A stretch of DNA of 64,000 nucleotides, from positions 248,001-312,000 of the forward strand of contig JAKEKT010000010.1 in the NCBI GenBank assembly GCA_021495925.1, given 5' to 3'. Origin of the DNA: Diplodia intermedia (taxonomy: Eukaryota > Ascomycota > Dothideomycetes > Botryosphaeriales > Botryosphaeriaceae). The notes beneath the pieces were generated by a model. The model searched no databases. It was not told the origin of the DNA and saw only the letters and a program-made list of their open reading frames with translations. The position numbers and the translations under genes were made by a program. Positions 34,566 to 44,080 of this stretch are shown in pieces; within the stretch, counting starts at the first letter, position 1, and each line of letters begins with the position of its first letter.

Positions 34566-35746
34566 GCGGGTGTGAAAGTACTGGAGAGGAACGGAACCTA
34601 ACGGAACGGCACGATGAGTTAGCCTGGTTGTCAATGATGCGCATATGCATGAATGGGTGTACGCAAAAGTTGGACGGATGAATGGATGGGGGCATGACTT
34701 GATGATACATCTGACTTGTCTCCCGGAAGGAGAAGAAAAGAATTGTGTTGTGTTGAAAAGAAGAGAACAGAGAGGGGTGTGTGTGGTATTCGGTGATGCC
34801 AGAACGATTTTTATTCAAAAGAACATCTTACTGGTGAAGCGAATAGTTTATGCGGATGATTGTTTTTTCTTTCATCGGTTCTTAGTCTGACTCCCTTCGC
34901 ATTTGTATTCAACTTTGTGTATCCCTTCCTTCTTCACGACTTCCTACGGAGAAAGACAACGGCTGTGCTTTCTGCCTTGTACCCTGCTAGCAATGATCTT
35001 GATGCGCCTCCGCTGCCGTTCTCCTCAGGCACCAAGAAAGAGTGTTGGAGGCGGAGCATGTGCTAAACTCGGCGTTTACGAGCTACGGACATATGTACCG
35101 CAGGGCTGACGTCAGCGTGACTTTCTGCTTTCGACATGTCCGCAGCCAGTCAGCCTTCACCATTTGCCACTACTTTAGGCAGCTGAGACAATCACCGGGG
35201 GAATGGGGGAAAAGGAGGGAAAATAATCGTTTATCGTGCTGCGCACGGCCTCAAGACATCCAAAAGAGGCTCATTTGCTTGCGCCTTTCCTGATGGTATC
35301 TCTAAAAGTAGTAATTCTTCCTTCCCTTGACACTCTCGTAGGCAGAGCCCACCCTCCCTGTCGCCCGTCCAGGAAGAAGAGTGATCCCTTTGAACCACCC
35401 ACCCCCATCTCGGCATCCTTTTCTTTTGATTTTTGAGTTTCCGAATTGCTTCATCCTGCCCATGCATCTCTGGTAGATTTTCTTTTTGAGCCCCTTCCGT
35501 GGTATCCCGCTCTCGGTCGTACATTACGCCAGTTCCTGCGCCGTCTTCTGTCGCGCAGTGTGTTCTTCCCATTCCTTCATAATCGCGTAAGGGCCGACCC
35601 AAATACCCGCGCTGGCCGTAGCCGAGATATTTTTCTCTTCGGCCGAGTCGTAGGGTTGGTCGTTCCTTCTTCCCTTTCAATTCTTCCCCTTATGCTTTTT
35701 GCTTGAGAGATGATGTCAATCCCGCCAACGGACGGTTCTTTACTGC
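34566..35746. other. Intergenic, no gene seen
   Basis: Convergent 3' region between SEC31 and RPB3, T-rich in places. ORFs here show no domain or codon signature I trust. Confidence 0.6.
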
Positions 35747-36906
35747 TCAGTAGCCGCCACCGTACGGCTGGGCACCGAAGGGCGTCGCAGCACCGCCCCA
35801 GACGCTTGCGTTGCCACCAGCGCCAGCGTAGGGCGTCGTGTAGCCCTGGTCCATGCCGCCGTAGGCGGTGCCAGCGCCGCCGTTCATGTCGGGGCTGCGG
35901 GGGCCGCCGTAGGCAACACCGTCCATACCACCCATGCCGCGGTCGCCGCCGCCGCTCAGCTCGCCGATGACCTCAGCCAGTTTCTGCTGGAGGACCTTGA
36001 CGCCCTGAAGCATAATCGTGTCGGGCTCAAGGCCACCGACGGTCTCGAGGTTGAAGTAGTACTGTTCGGGTTGTGCGTCATAGTTGAAAGGCTCACCCTC
36101 CTGCGGCGGATCGCCTTCGAAGTTGGCGTTCTCAGAAACGGGCCTGCGCGGGTTGTTAGCCTTTATTCAGATCCAGCGCTGCTTGCTGCTTGTTAAACAG
36201 CTGGAGCTCCGTCGACTCACCATTCCTTGGTTGGGTCATCTTCGAACCAGTAGTCGATGTGGCGGAGCTTGTTGTGCGGGTCGTACTCGAAGCCGATGGC
36301 GGCCGTGGGCGCCCACTTGGCATGTTCCTTGGCGATGCCCTTCTTCGCAATGCAGCGCATCTTCAGCTCCTGGCCCTTACGCAGCTTAGCGATGATGGCG
36401 CCGTGGCCTTGGGGGTCCTTGATAACGGGTGCGCCGACCCACTCGTTGGCGCGCGCAGCCGAGACCAGCAGGTCGCGGGCGTAAACGGTCATGACCTCGT
36501 CGCCGGTGCAGCGGGCATTAAGAGTCAGCGTCACGCTGCAGTTCTCGCAGTACTGCTCGCAGTCGCAGTCGCGCGTGTAGGCGACATCCTCGCAGCCACG
36601 GCTGTTGAGTGGGATCAGACCCAGGCGGTGGCAGATGAACTCGTCGGCCAGCACCGACGTGTTCTTCTCGACTTCGACCAGATCGATGGCCATGGTCGGG
36701 ATCTCGGCTAACATGACGCGGCGCAGCGAGTTGGCGAAGGCAAGGTCGACGTTCTTGAGCACGAAGTCGATGGCGACGTCGTCGGCCTAGTTGCAGGAAA
36801 CGTGTCAGTGCATGCAGGCAGACGGCGGGCGTGGGTTGCGTCTCACCTCGCGGATCTTGACCTGGATGCCGTCGACGGCATCCATGCCTAGCATGTCGTA
36901 ATCCAT
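35747..36906 (-). CDS. RPB3: RNA polymerase II subunit Rpb3
   Basis: Alpha-like assembly subunit of RNA polymerase II. Three exons on the minus strand, 36906-36847, 36786-36221 and 36143-35747, give 340 aa. The dimerisation domain shows VDLAFANSLRRVMLAEIPTM, AIDLVEVEKNTSVLADEF and the zinc-binding cysteines in CDCEQYCENCSVTL. The second conserved half ends in FNLETVGGLEPDTIML and LQQKLAEVIGEL. The protein then adds a Gly/Tyr/Ala-rich tail of about 65 residues (GGGDRGMGGMDGVAYGG onward) not needed for the fold. Exon 1 is MDYDMLGMDAVDGIQVKIRE; introns are GT-AG with a CTAAC-like branch in the second. Confidence 0.96.
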
Positions 36907-38152
36907 TGTTGCGGCGGGAGGCGTCTCGGCGGACGCGTGAAGGAGGTGGCTGCGTTCGTTGGTGTCGGGGAGCTCGGCGCAGGCGGTGTTGCGGATTGAG
37001 CGAAGGCGCAGCTAGGAGGAAGCTGTTGGGCCGGGCGGGCGTGAGCGAGGCGCAGTGCGGGCGCGGAGGTTGGGGTTTCGGTGTCGCGTCTCCCCGCGGG
37101 CGTTGGAAGAATGGCCGTCGAGTGTCACTTCGGGTCGTCACAAGCTTCCGCGCGGGCGACGCGCACGGACCCAGGCACACCTGCATGCAGAGCCGCAGAG
37201 CATGGCGTTCGCCTCTTTGATCCTTTTGCGGACCAGGACCAGATGAGAGGGCGAAAAAGCGTAGCTATCCAGCTGCTACGGATTTGCCTCGGTCGCCAGC
37301 CCAGTCATTCTTTCCAGGTCTTGTATGTATGTATGTACAGTACAAGCAAGGGTACCACATTTCGCAGCGTCCTTCGAGGAATTGGCCACCAACCTACGAG
37401 TTCGTTTGCTCTTGAAACCTCTCTAAATCCGCGCCTTGCTTTGGGTCGGAATGCCGCTATCTTCATCATAGTTAGCCCTTCGACTATTCACTGCTGAGCT
37501 TACTCTTCGTGCTCAAAGACGCCCCGAAACGGCTACATAGGCAACCACGCCGACACGCCGATATTCATGCTTAGACTCGCTGAGATGACTCAAGCCACCC
37601 ACCCGAGCTGAAGCCTCCTCAACAAATGTACTTTCTTTTGCTGGCGAAGCAATTATTACGAGACCCGGAGCGGCCGAGATGCATTGTGGCACACCAGCCA
37701 CAGTGCCGCACAGATCCAGATCCGTGAAACGTGGCTGAGCAGACTTGGCGGCGGTGGGTGGCTAGTGGCTGGTGGCCCGAGGACCTCCCGCTATCTAATC
37801 AGCTAATCAGGCCAGCCATGGCAAAGTGACGTCGGCCGACGGGTAATCGACATGGGGACCGAGTCGTGCTCCCCGCGGATAAGCTGCCGGCTCTCTTTCA
37901 TTCCGCAATCATGATGGGCTTCACGTAACGAAGAATTAGAAGGGCAGGGACACAGGCTGCCCAGCACTTCGATAAGTATTGCTCCATCGGGCTCTTCATC
38001 CGGTCCGACTGGCCACTTGCTTTGTAATAATGGCCTTGGGGGACCCCACAACTGCCGGCAATAATAATGATGCTTCTACTTCTTCCATGCTGCGGCTGGT
38101 CTCCTAACCTCTTTCCCACTTTCACGAGCTGACTCGATACCCAATCAGCATC
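36907..38152. other. Intergenic, no gene seen
   Basis: Promoters of RPB3 (minus) and of the MDR oxidoreductase (plus). Contains a short TGTA repeat near 37323-37336. No gene supported in 1.2 kb. Confidence 0.6.
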
Positions 38153-39360
38153 ATGGCCGAGACCCAGGTTAAGCAGTGGTTGACTCTGCAGAACGGCTTG
38201 GACAAGGTGTACCAGGGCACGGCTCCCATGCCGTCGGCTGGAAAAGACGAGGTGCTGGTCGAGATCCGGGCTGTGTCGTTGAACTACCGCGACACAGAAG
38301 GTCTGACTTCCCCCTTTGGGCAGGGCCTGTGAATTGAGTGCTGATCCCTGTTTCGCATCGCAGTCGCCATGGGGCTGTACAACCACCACAAGTCCGTCGA
38401 GCACGGCCAGCCCAAGCCGCTGGTCCTGTGCGCCGACATGTGCGGTGTCGTGACGGCCGTGGGCGAGGGTGCCGCCACGGTGCCGTGGAAGGTCGGCGAC
38501 CGCGTCGCCTCCATCTTCAACCAAACGCACCAGAAGGGCCAGGTCAAGGCAAAGCACATGGCGTCCGGCCTCGGCTTGCCGCTCGATGGCGTCCTGCAGA
38601 CCCATCGCGTCTTCCCGAGCTACGGCCTGGTCAAGGTGCCCGAGTACATGACGGACCAGGAGGCGTCGTGCTTGCCGATTGCTGCCGTGACTGCTTGGAT
38701 GGCCATCAACGGCATGAGGCCGCTCGGCCAAGCTGGTGGCAGCGGCGAGGTCGTGTTGGTCCAGGGAACGGGAGGCGTGTCAATCAGCGGGTTGCAAATT
38801 GCAAAGGCGAGTGGCGCAACGGGTAAGTCGACGTTTCGTAGAGGCACCGCCCGCTGGAGGCAATCTGTAAGTGCTGATGCGTTGTAGTGATTGTGACATC
38901 GTCGTCGGATGACAAGCTTGAGAAGGCGCAGAAGCTTGGCGCAGACCACTTGATCAACTACCGCAGCACGCCCGAGTGGCAGGACGAGGTCATGAGGGTC
39001 ACGCACGACGAAGGCGCCGACATCATCTTCGAGACGGGCGGTGCACGCACGCTACGCAAGTCGTTCGACGCCATCGCATTCGGCGGCCTGATCAATTCGA
39101 TTGGGTATCTCTCGGGCAAGGAGGATGAGGCGGGCGACAGGACCAACGTGAACGTGCTGGCGCTCCGGCGCAACGTGACGCTCAAGGGCATCCTCAACGG
39201 GCCGCGCGAGCGCTTCGACGAGATGTGCGACTTCTACCGCAAGCACGAGATCCGGCCGGTGATTGACAAGGAGTTCGCGTTTGGCGAGGCCAGCGAGGCG
39301 CTGCAGTACCTCTTCTCCGGCGGGCACTTTGGCAAGGTGGTGGTCAAGGTCAAGGCTTAG
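38153..39360 (+). CDS. MDR-family NAD(P)-dependent alcohol dehydrogenase-like oxidoreductase
   Basis: Three exons, 38153-38300, 38364-38822 and 38888-39360, give 359 aa, the usual size for medium-chain dehydrogenases. The GroES-like N-domain reads DEVLVEIRAVSLNYRD and CADMCGVVTAVGEG. The Rossmann domain has VLVQGTGGVSISGLQIAKA, a variant of the GxGGxG cofactor loop, then SSSDDKLEKAQKLGADHLIN. The set of Cys/His ligands for a catalytic zinc is not evident, so it is probably a zinc-independent, quinone-reductase-like enzyme of the kind often annotated as zinc-type alcohol dehydrogenase. Substrate unknown. The introns are 63 and 65 nt. Confidence 0.88.
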
Positions 39361-40077
39361 GCCTGCAAATAATGCCGCAAGGATTGGCGTGGGGGACACT
39401 GCACTTGGCCGGCACTCCATTGGGCGTCTGTACATACACAGCACACAGCTTATCGACAGATCGCGCGCATCGTATCCGTGCCGTGCCTGCTCCTACGCGC
39501 CCCTTTCGCTGTTACGGGCCCGCTGCGGGGACACTTGGCCTGTTCGCTTGCGCGTTTGTTGGACCTGGAGTGCGACGCTGAGCAATGTTGCGTAGGCCCG
39601 GGGCGTGCTGCTGGCTAGCGGCAAGGCGCTGCTGGGGGGCGCAGTGGGCAGCACGGCTCTCTCATCAGACGCAGCGAGGCGCACCACGGCACGCGCGCAC
39701 CCGTCTAGAGCGGAGCCAAGAGCGGAGGGCGCGGAGAAAATTTGATTGTTTGCCGCGCCTGCTTGCGCGAGGGCAGCGGGAGTGATGCGGCCAAGCGGCG
39801 CGTCTGGGGGGCTGTGTTGTTCGGCCGCCCGGGCCTCGAATCTGCGGATCGGGGCTTGGCTTGCGCGCTTAGCCGCCTCCTCCGCAGAGCTCAGCCACCA
39901 GCCAGTCGCATCGATAACGCTCTCTCTCCAAGCTATTAAACCCGCGGCTCTCTGCACTCTCCACTGCAGTCCACCAACACTCCGATCGCGCTTTCCACAT
40001 CTACCTACATCCACGCCAAGCGCCCCTCGCCACACCCCTCCACCCCGGACAACACCACACCACCGCCACTATCAACC
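39361..40077. promoter_or_regulatory. Upstream region of the calcipressin gene
   Basis: 717 bp. A GTGGCTG on the minus strand (39892-39898) resembles the calcineurin-responsive Crz1/CrzA core, about 180 bp from the start codon. A long pyrimidine-rich leader runs to the ATG (about 39955-40070). The Crz1 assignment is inference from a 7-bp match. Confidence 0.35.
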
Positions 40078-40959
40078 ATGTCCGCACAATTGTCGCCTCC
40101 GCGCTCTCGCGCTTCCTCCACCGGCAGCTCTTTCTCCAACTCCCGCGGCCGCCGCTCGCCTAACTTCTCCATCGACCTCTCCGACCTGCCGCCGCTCATC
40201 ACCCCCTCGCCGCCCTCCAACACCCTCCTCATCACCGTAAGTTCTGCTTCTCACCGCCTCGCCTGCCCCAAGCGCCCACTAACGCCCGGCTCCCAGAACC
40301 TGCAAGATGCCTCTATCTTCCACCCCGCGAACCTCGACACCCTGCGCAATCTGATCAACTCGCATGCCTCGGTACACACCTGGGCGCCGCTGCGCTCCTT
40401 CCGCCGCATCGTCGTCTCGTTCTTCGACATCCCCGCCGCCTTGACGATCAAGCAGAAGCTGGACGGCGAGACCATCATGGGTGACCGCGTGCGCGTCTAC
40501 TTTGGCACCCACACGCCGCTGAACCCCACCGACCAGCACCTGCCGCTGCCCAAGAGCGACAAGCTGTTCTTCATCTCGCCGCCGCCGTCGCCGCCGCATG
40601 GGTGGGAGGTGCGCAACGAGGACCCGCCCAACAAGGAGGTGCACGCCGAGGATCTGGCCGCCGCCTTGGCCAAGCTGCACGCCCGCGCCGACGCCCTGCC
40701 CCAGAGCCCCGTCGACTCGGAAATGGACGCGACCAAGAGCCCCATTAGCCCCATGGCCGACGCGACACGGCGGCAGCGCAGCGGCAGCGGCGTCATCGTC
40801 TACCACCCGGACGACCACGGCGACAGCCCCGATCTCCCCGCAATCGCCGTCGAGGACACCACTGTCAGCCCCGGCGACATGACGCCCATGGAGGATGTCG
40901 AGCGCCCCATCCTCGCCCACACCTCTCGCCCGCCTGTCGAGCTGATGCACCACGCATGA
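40078..40959 (+). CDS. RCN1: Calcipressin (regulator of calcineurin, Rcn1)
   Basis: Binds and modulates the Ca2+/calmodulin phosphatase calcineurin. Two exons, 40078-40236 and 40297-40959, give 273 aa. The RRM-like domain starts NTLLITNLQDASIFHPANLD and contains RRIVVSFFDIPAALTIKQKL and GDRVRVYFGTHTPL. The diagnostic calcipressin motif FFISPPPSPPHGW follows (about residues 144-156; the conserved SP box). The C-terminus is long and acidic. The 60-nt intron (40237-40296) is a multiple of three and has no stop, so unspliced mRNA would encode an in-frame 20-residue insertion inside the domain. Family identity is firm; regulation by Crz1 is only suspected. Confidence 0.92.
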   Translation: MSAQLSPPRSRASSTGSSFSNSRGRRSPNFSIDLSDLPPLITPSPPSNTLLITVSSASHRLACPKRPLTPGSQNLQDASIFHPANLDTLRNLINSHASVHTWAPLRSFRRIVVSFFDIPAALTIKQKLDGETIMGDRVRVYFGTHTPLNPTDQHLPLPKSDKLFFISPPPSPPHGWEVRNEDPPNKEVHAEDLAAALAKLHARADALPQSPVDSEMDATKSPISPMADATRRQRSGSGVIVYHPDDHGDSPDLPAIAVEDTTVSPGDMTPMEDVERPILAHTSRPPVELMHHA

Positions 40960-41991
40960 TTCCAGCAAAGAACGCGATACGTTTCCTTTCTCTTTGTGCA
41001 TTATGGCTTATAGAATGATTGGGGTTAATGGATACCTACCTTGGGACGTACGGGATACTCTGCAAGCATGGCGTCTTTCGATTTTGGGGTTCTCACATGG
41101 TTTTGTTCTTGCATCATCAGAAAATGCAATCGGGCGTGGCATGCATTAAGGTTATTGGCAAAGCCGGGACGTCCGCTTTTTCACCGTCCCCAAATGGCAT
41201 TGTACTTTTTATACAGATCACTTCGTGTCTCGCCAAGAGCAGGGACGATTCAAATGGAAATAGTTTCAGAAAGTTCAGTCCTGCCGAACTGACAGTTATG
41301 TTTATGTGATCTCTGACGGCACTACGCAAAAGCTTGAAGTGAGTACCTCAAATACAACGACGAAAGGGTTGAGCCCACGGAAGCATTGCATCAGACCTGC
41401 GTTTATCCTCATGGCCGTCATCGCCGCGCTTTAAAATCGACGCTCTAGTCCTGCGCAACAGCCCTCGGATTGATCCAAAGAAAAAATACGGGCGATAAGG
41501 TCTGATCGGCGTTATAAGTTTGGACTCTCCATCTAAGAGATTGGTCTCCCCACGGTGTTTACCCTACACAAACACTGCATTATCAAGTTGGTATAGGTAG
41601 TTGAATACAAAATCCGGACGTAAATGTACGTTTTAAATGCATATATTTATATCCGGATCTTGTATTCAACTACTTATCCGGTGAGATTTAATTTTTTTTT
41701 TTCAAAAGGCAGATGCGGGTAGGCACTTTCTTTTGTCACCGACGTGTCCCGAGCCGTTGCTGCTGGTTTCTAGGGGCACAGAGATATTAACGTGATAGAA
41801 CACCCAACTTGCAAAAACTCCCAGAAGCATACTGTAGATGGTATCGATTGGAATGCCAGAGGTAGGGTCAATTTCCTGCTGGAACAGAGCAATATAGTAA
41901 GATTCGGAAGTAGTGGTCCACTCAAGGATTTCGATAGAGTTGAGGCCCCAGACCGGGTTAGCTACGAACATCGTCACGGCAGAATCACTGC
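40960..41991. other. AT-richer intergenic region with a hairpin repeat
   Basis: Between convergent calcipressin and NmrA-like genes. Contains repeat copy C (41597-41673), a T-tract at about 41692-41702 and a weak minus-strand ORF (41702-41977) with no recognised domain. Confidence 0.6.
41597..41673. repeat. 77-bp hairpin repeat, copy C (best preserved)
   Basis: Near-perfect inverted repeat. The left arm is GTAGTTGAATACAAAATCCG then GACGTAAATGTACG. The right arm, read on the minus strand, is GTAGTTGAATACAAGATCCG then GATATAAATATATG. The arms match through about 27 of the first 30 positions. Shares the TCCGGACGTAAATG core with copies A, B and D. No flanking target-site duplication is certain. 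Confidence 0.75.
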
Positions 41992-42839
41992 CTAGTGCCT
42001 CGCCGCAAACAGCGCATCCACTGTCTCCCCGACCGCGGCCTTCACCCCTCCCTTACCCCTCGGCACCCACCCCAGCAGCTTCCTTGCCCTGTCGCTCCTG
42101 CACCGCATTTCCGTCCCAAACAAAACCGCCTGCAACTCGTCATACACCGTCGGCTCACCATCGCCCGCGATGGCCTTGACTACCTGCTCGAACTCAGCCT
42201 CCCTGATCCCCTCCCCACCACCGTCACCGCCGCCACCAACATACCTCCCCACCTCCGGCGCCAACAGTTCCATCCACTCCCTCCAACTCATCTCCTCATC
42301 CGCAGCGAAGTAATACGCCTCGGGGCCCCACGTCCCCGGCTCGCTCGTCCTCTTCTTCTCCTCCTCCCCCTCTCCACTCCCTCCAACACCCCCTTTCAGC
42401 CCCTCCAACGCGTCCCGCACCAACCCGACATAGATCTGCGCCAGATCCTGCACGTGCACCCACCCCAGCCTATTCCTCCCCTCGCCGATCGCGAACCCGC
42501 CCCCGCCCCCGCCCCCGAGCCTCTCCACGGCCGCCACCATCGGCGGCAGCGTCACCGGGACCGCGTGGTCCTCGCTGCCGCGCGACAGCCCGTACACGAC
42601 CGTCGGGCTGACGATGGCGACGTTGACGACGCCGCCGGGAGGGGGGCTGGCTGCCGCTGCTGCCGCGCGGACGGCGCCGTCCTCGGCGGCGTGGACCGCG
42701 GTGGGAGGCGCCGAGAGGAGGCGGGCGGGGTCCAGGTCGGTCCAGATGGGGGAATCGGTGGCCGTGCCGTTGGCCGGGAGGGTCCAGGTTATTGCGGCGC
42801 CCGAGGTGTGGATGAGGTAGGTGGGCTGGCGGGGGGAGC

Positions 42840-42873
<34 letters not shown>

Positions 42874-43323
42874 ACCGCGCGCGATGGCGTGGGTGGTCGG
42901 CGCGTGGGTGACGTCCGGGGCGGTGTCTGTTGCGGGGGGATGGTGAGCGGTTGGCGTTGTTTTACGGAAGCGGTATAGGGAAGTGAAAGAATTGTTGATG
43001 TGGGTGCGCTAGGAGAAGATGAAGTACGTGGACGGCGACATACTAATCACGATGCTCACATCCTTGGACGCTTGCTCGATAACATCCAAGCTGTCAAGGT
43101 CACCAATGACGGTCTTGAGGTTGCGGTAGCGCTTCCTCAGCCGAGCGCCTTTGTCTTCGGTCCGGACGAGCGCAGTGACTTCGATATCAGGAAACTGATT
43201 GAGGGTTGCATCCAGGACCGCGCCGCCAATGTGCCCCGTGGCTCCGAGACTACAAAGTATATTAGTCTGAAAGAAATTGCGGAAAGCGAGCATTGGAATT
43301 TCTCACAAGAAGACTTTGGCCAT
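41992..43323 (-). CDS. NAD(P)-binding Rossmann protein (NmrA/epimerase-like)
   Basis: Three exons on the minus strand, 43323-43307, 43249-43044 and 42926-41992, give 385 aa. The start is a 17-nt exon (MAKVFF) that splices (donor GTGAGA, branch CTAAT, acceptor TTTGTAG) to complete MAKVFFLGATGHIGGAVL, a textbook dinucleotide-binding N-terminus. DIEVTALVRTEDKGARL and VIGDLDSLD follow. Exon 3 gives TAPDVTHAPTTHAIARGL. An HTSGAA and a VVYGLSRG segment resemble extended-SDR active-site text (YxxxK is not clear). Long Ala and Gly homopolymers (GCC and GGC runs) interrupt exon 3. Function unknown; atypical SDRs of this kind act as redox sensors or epimerases. Confidence 0.82.
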
Positions 43324-44080
43324 TTTCGAAGTTTTCTACTGGAGGCTGGGCCAAGCGTGGAAAACGATGTAGGATGGACCTTTGTGAAGCGTGTAGCGAC
43401 CATAGTTGTCTTCTCGGTCACATTTATAACTCTCCATCCCTTCGTGTACCGGTGTCCACCGCCTCCGCAGTGGCTTTGTCGTGGCAGAACCGTGCGATTT
43501 GACTGGCGAGATTACACGCTCCGTTGTGAGAGCAGCGAGTGTTCTGCCTAATTCTACCCCAAATCCGGAGTAGTGGGTGGTTCACTAAGGGCTGCACTAA
43601 AACTGATTAACTAGGGCGGAGAACGTGGACGCTTCTCCGCTCCGGACAAGAATTGACGCGCTTCGTCAGCTACGTTCACGGACTTACACGAAGTTGTCCG
43701 ACCGAATGGGCTTCACAATAGCCGAGTTGGATGCACTCCTACCGTCTTGGGATCCCACATTCAAATCCGGATATTTGCTTCGAACCACCACAAAGGGTAT
43801 AGTGTCTCCTGCGGGTGTAAAACATAGAACACCACGGACTTATCGGAGGTTTCCAAGGAGGGTGCATCTGCTGCGTCACAAGTAGTAAGCACCACGCCAA
43901 GATAATCATGCATCCCGGACAAGAAACGGGCAACGGACAAAAGCCCGAAGTAACAGTGAGCCAAGCAAAATATATTAACAATCTGAAATCAATGCCATTC
44001 ATTCATGAAGCCCGACTTTGGTCCGGGTAATTTTCGTCCATTAGATCAAAAGCGAAGACAACAAAACACACCTCCTCTCC
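43324..44080. other. Intergenic, no gene seen
   Basis: Upstream of the NmrA-like gene and downstream of the permease, both on the minus strand. AT-richer, with an 86-codon plus-strand ORF (43625-43885) lacking any recognised domain. Confidence 0.55.

Noticed and set aside
37320..37340. TGTA tandem as a possible element end
   Set aside because: A four-base microsatellite of about four units with no inverted partner.
41702..41977. Minus-strand ORF of 91 codons with a hydrophobic stretch, downstream of the NmrA-like gene
   Set aside because: No recognisable domain, lies in AT-richer DNA beside a repeat, and no start or splice context supports it; at most a remnant.
43625..43885. 86-codon plus-strand ORF between the NmrA-like gene and the permease
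   Set aside because: No domain, no plausible extension by splicing, and composition like the surrounding non-coding DNA.
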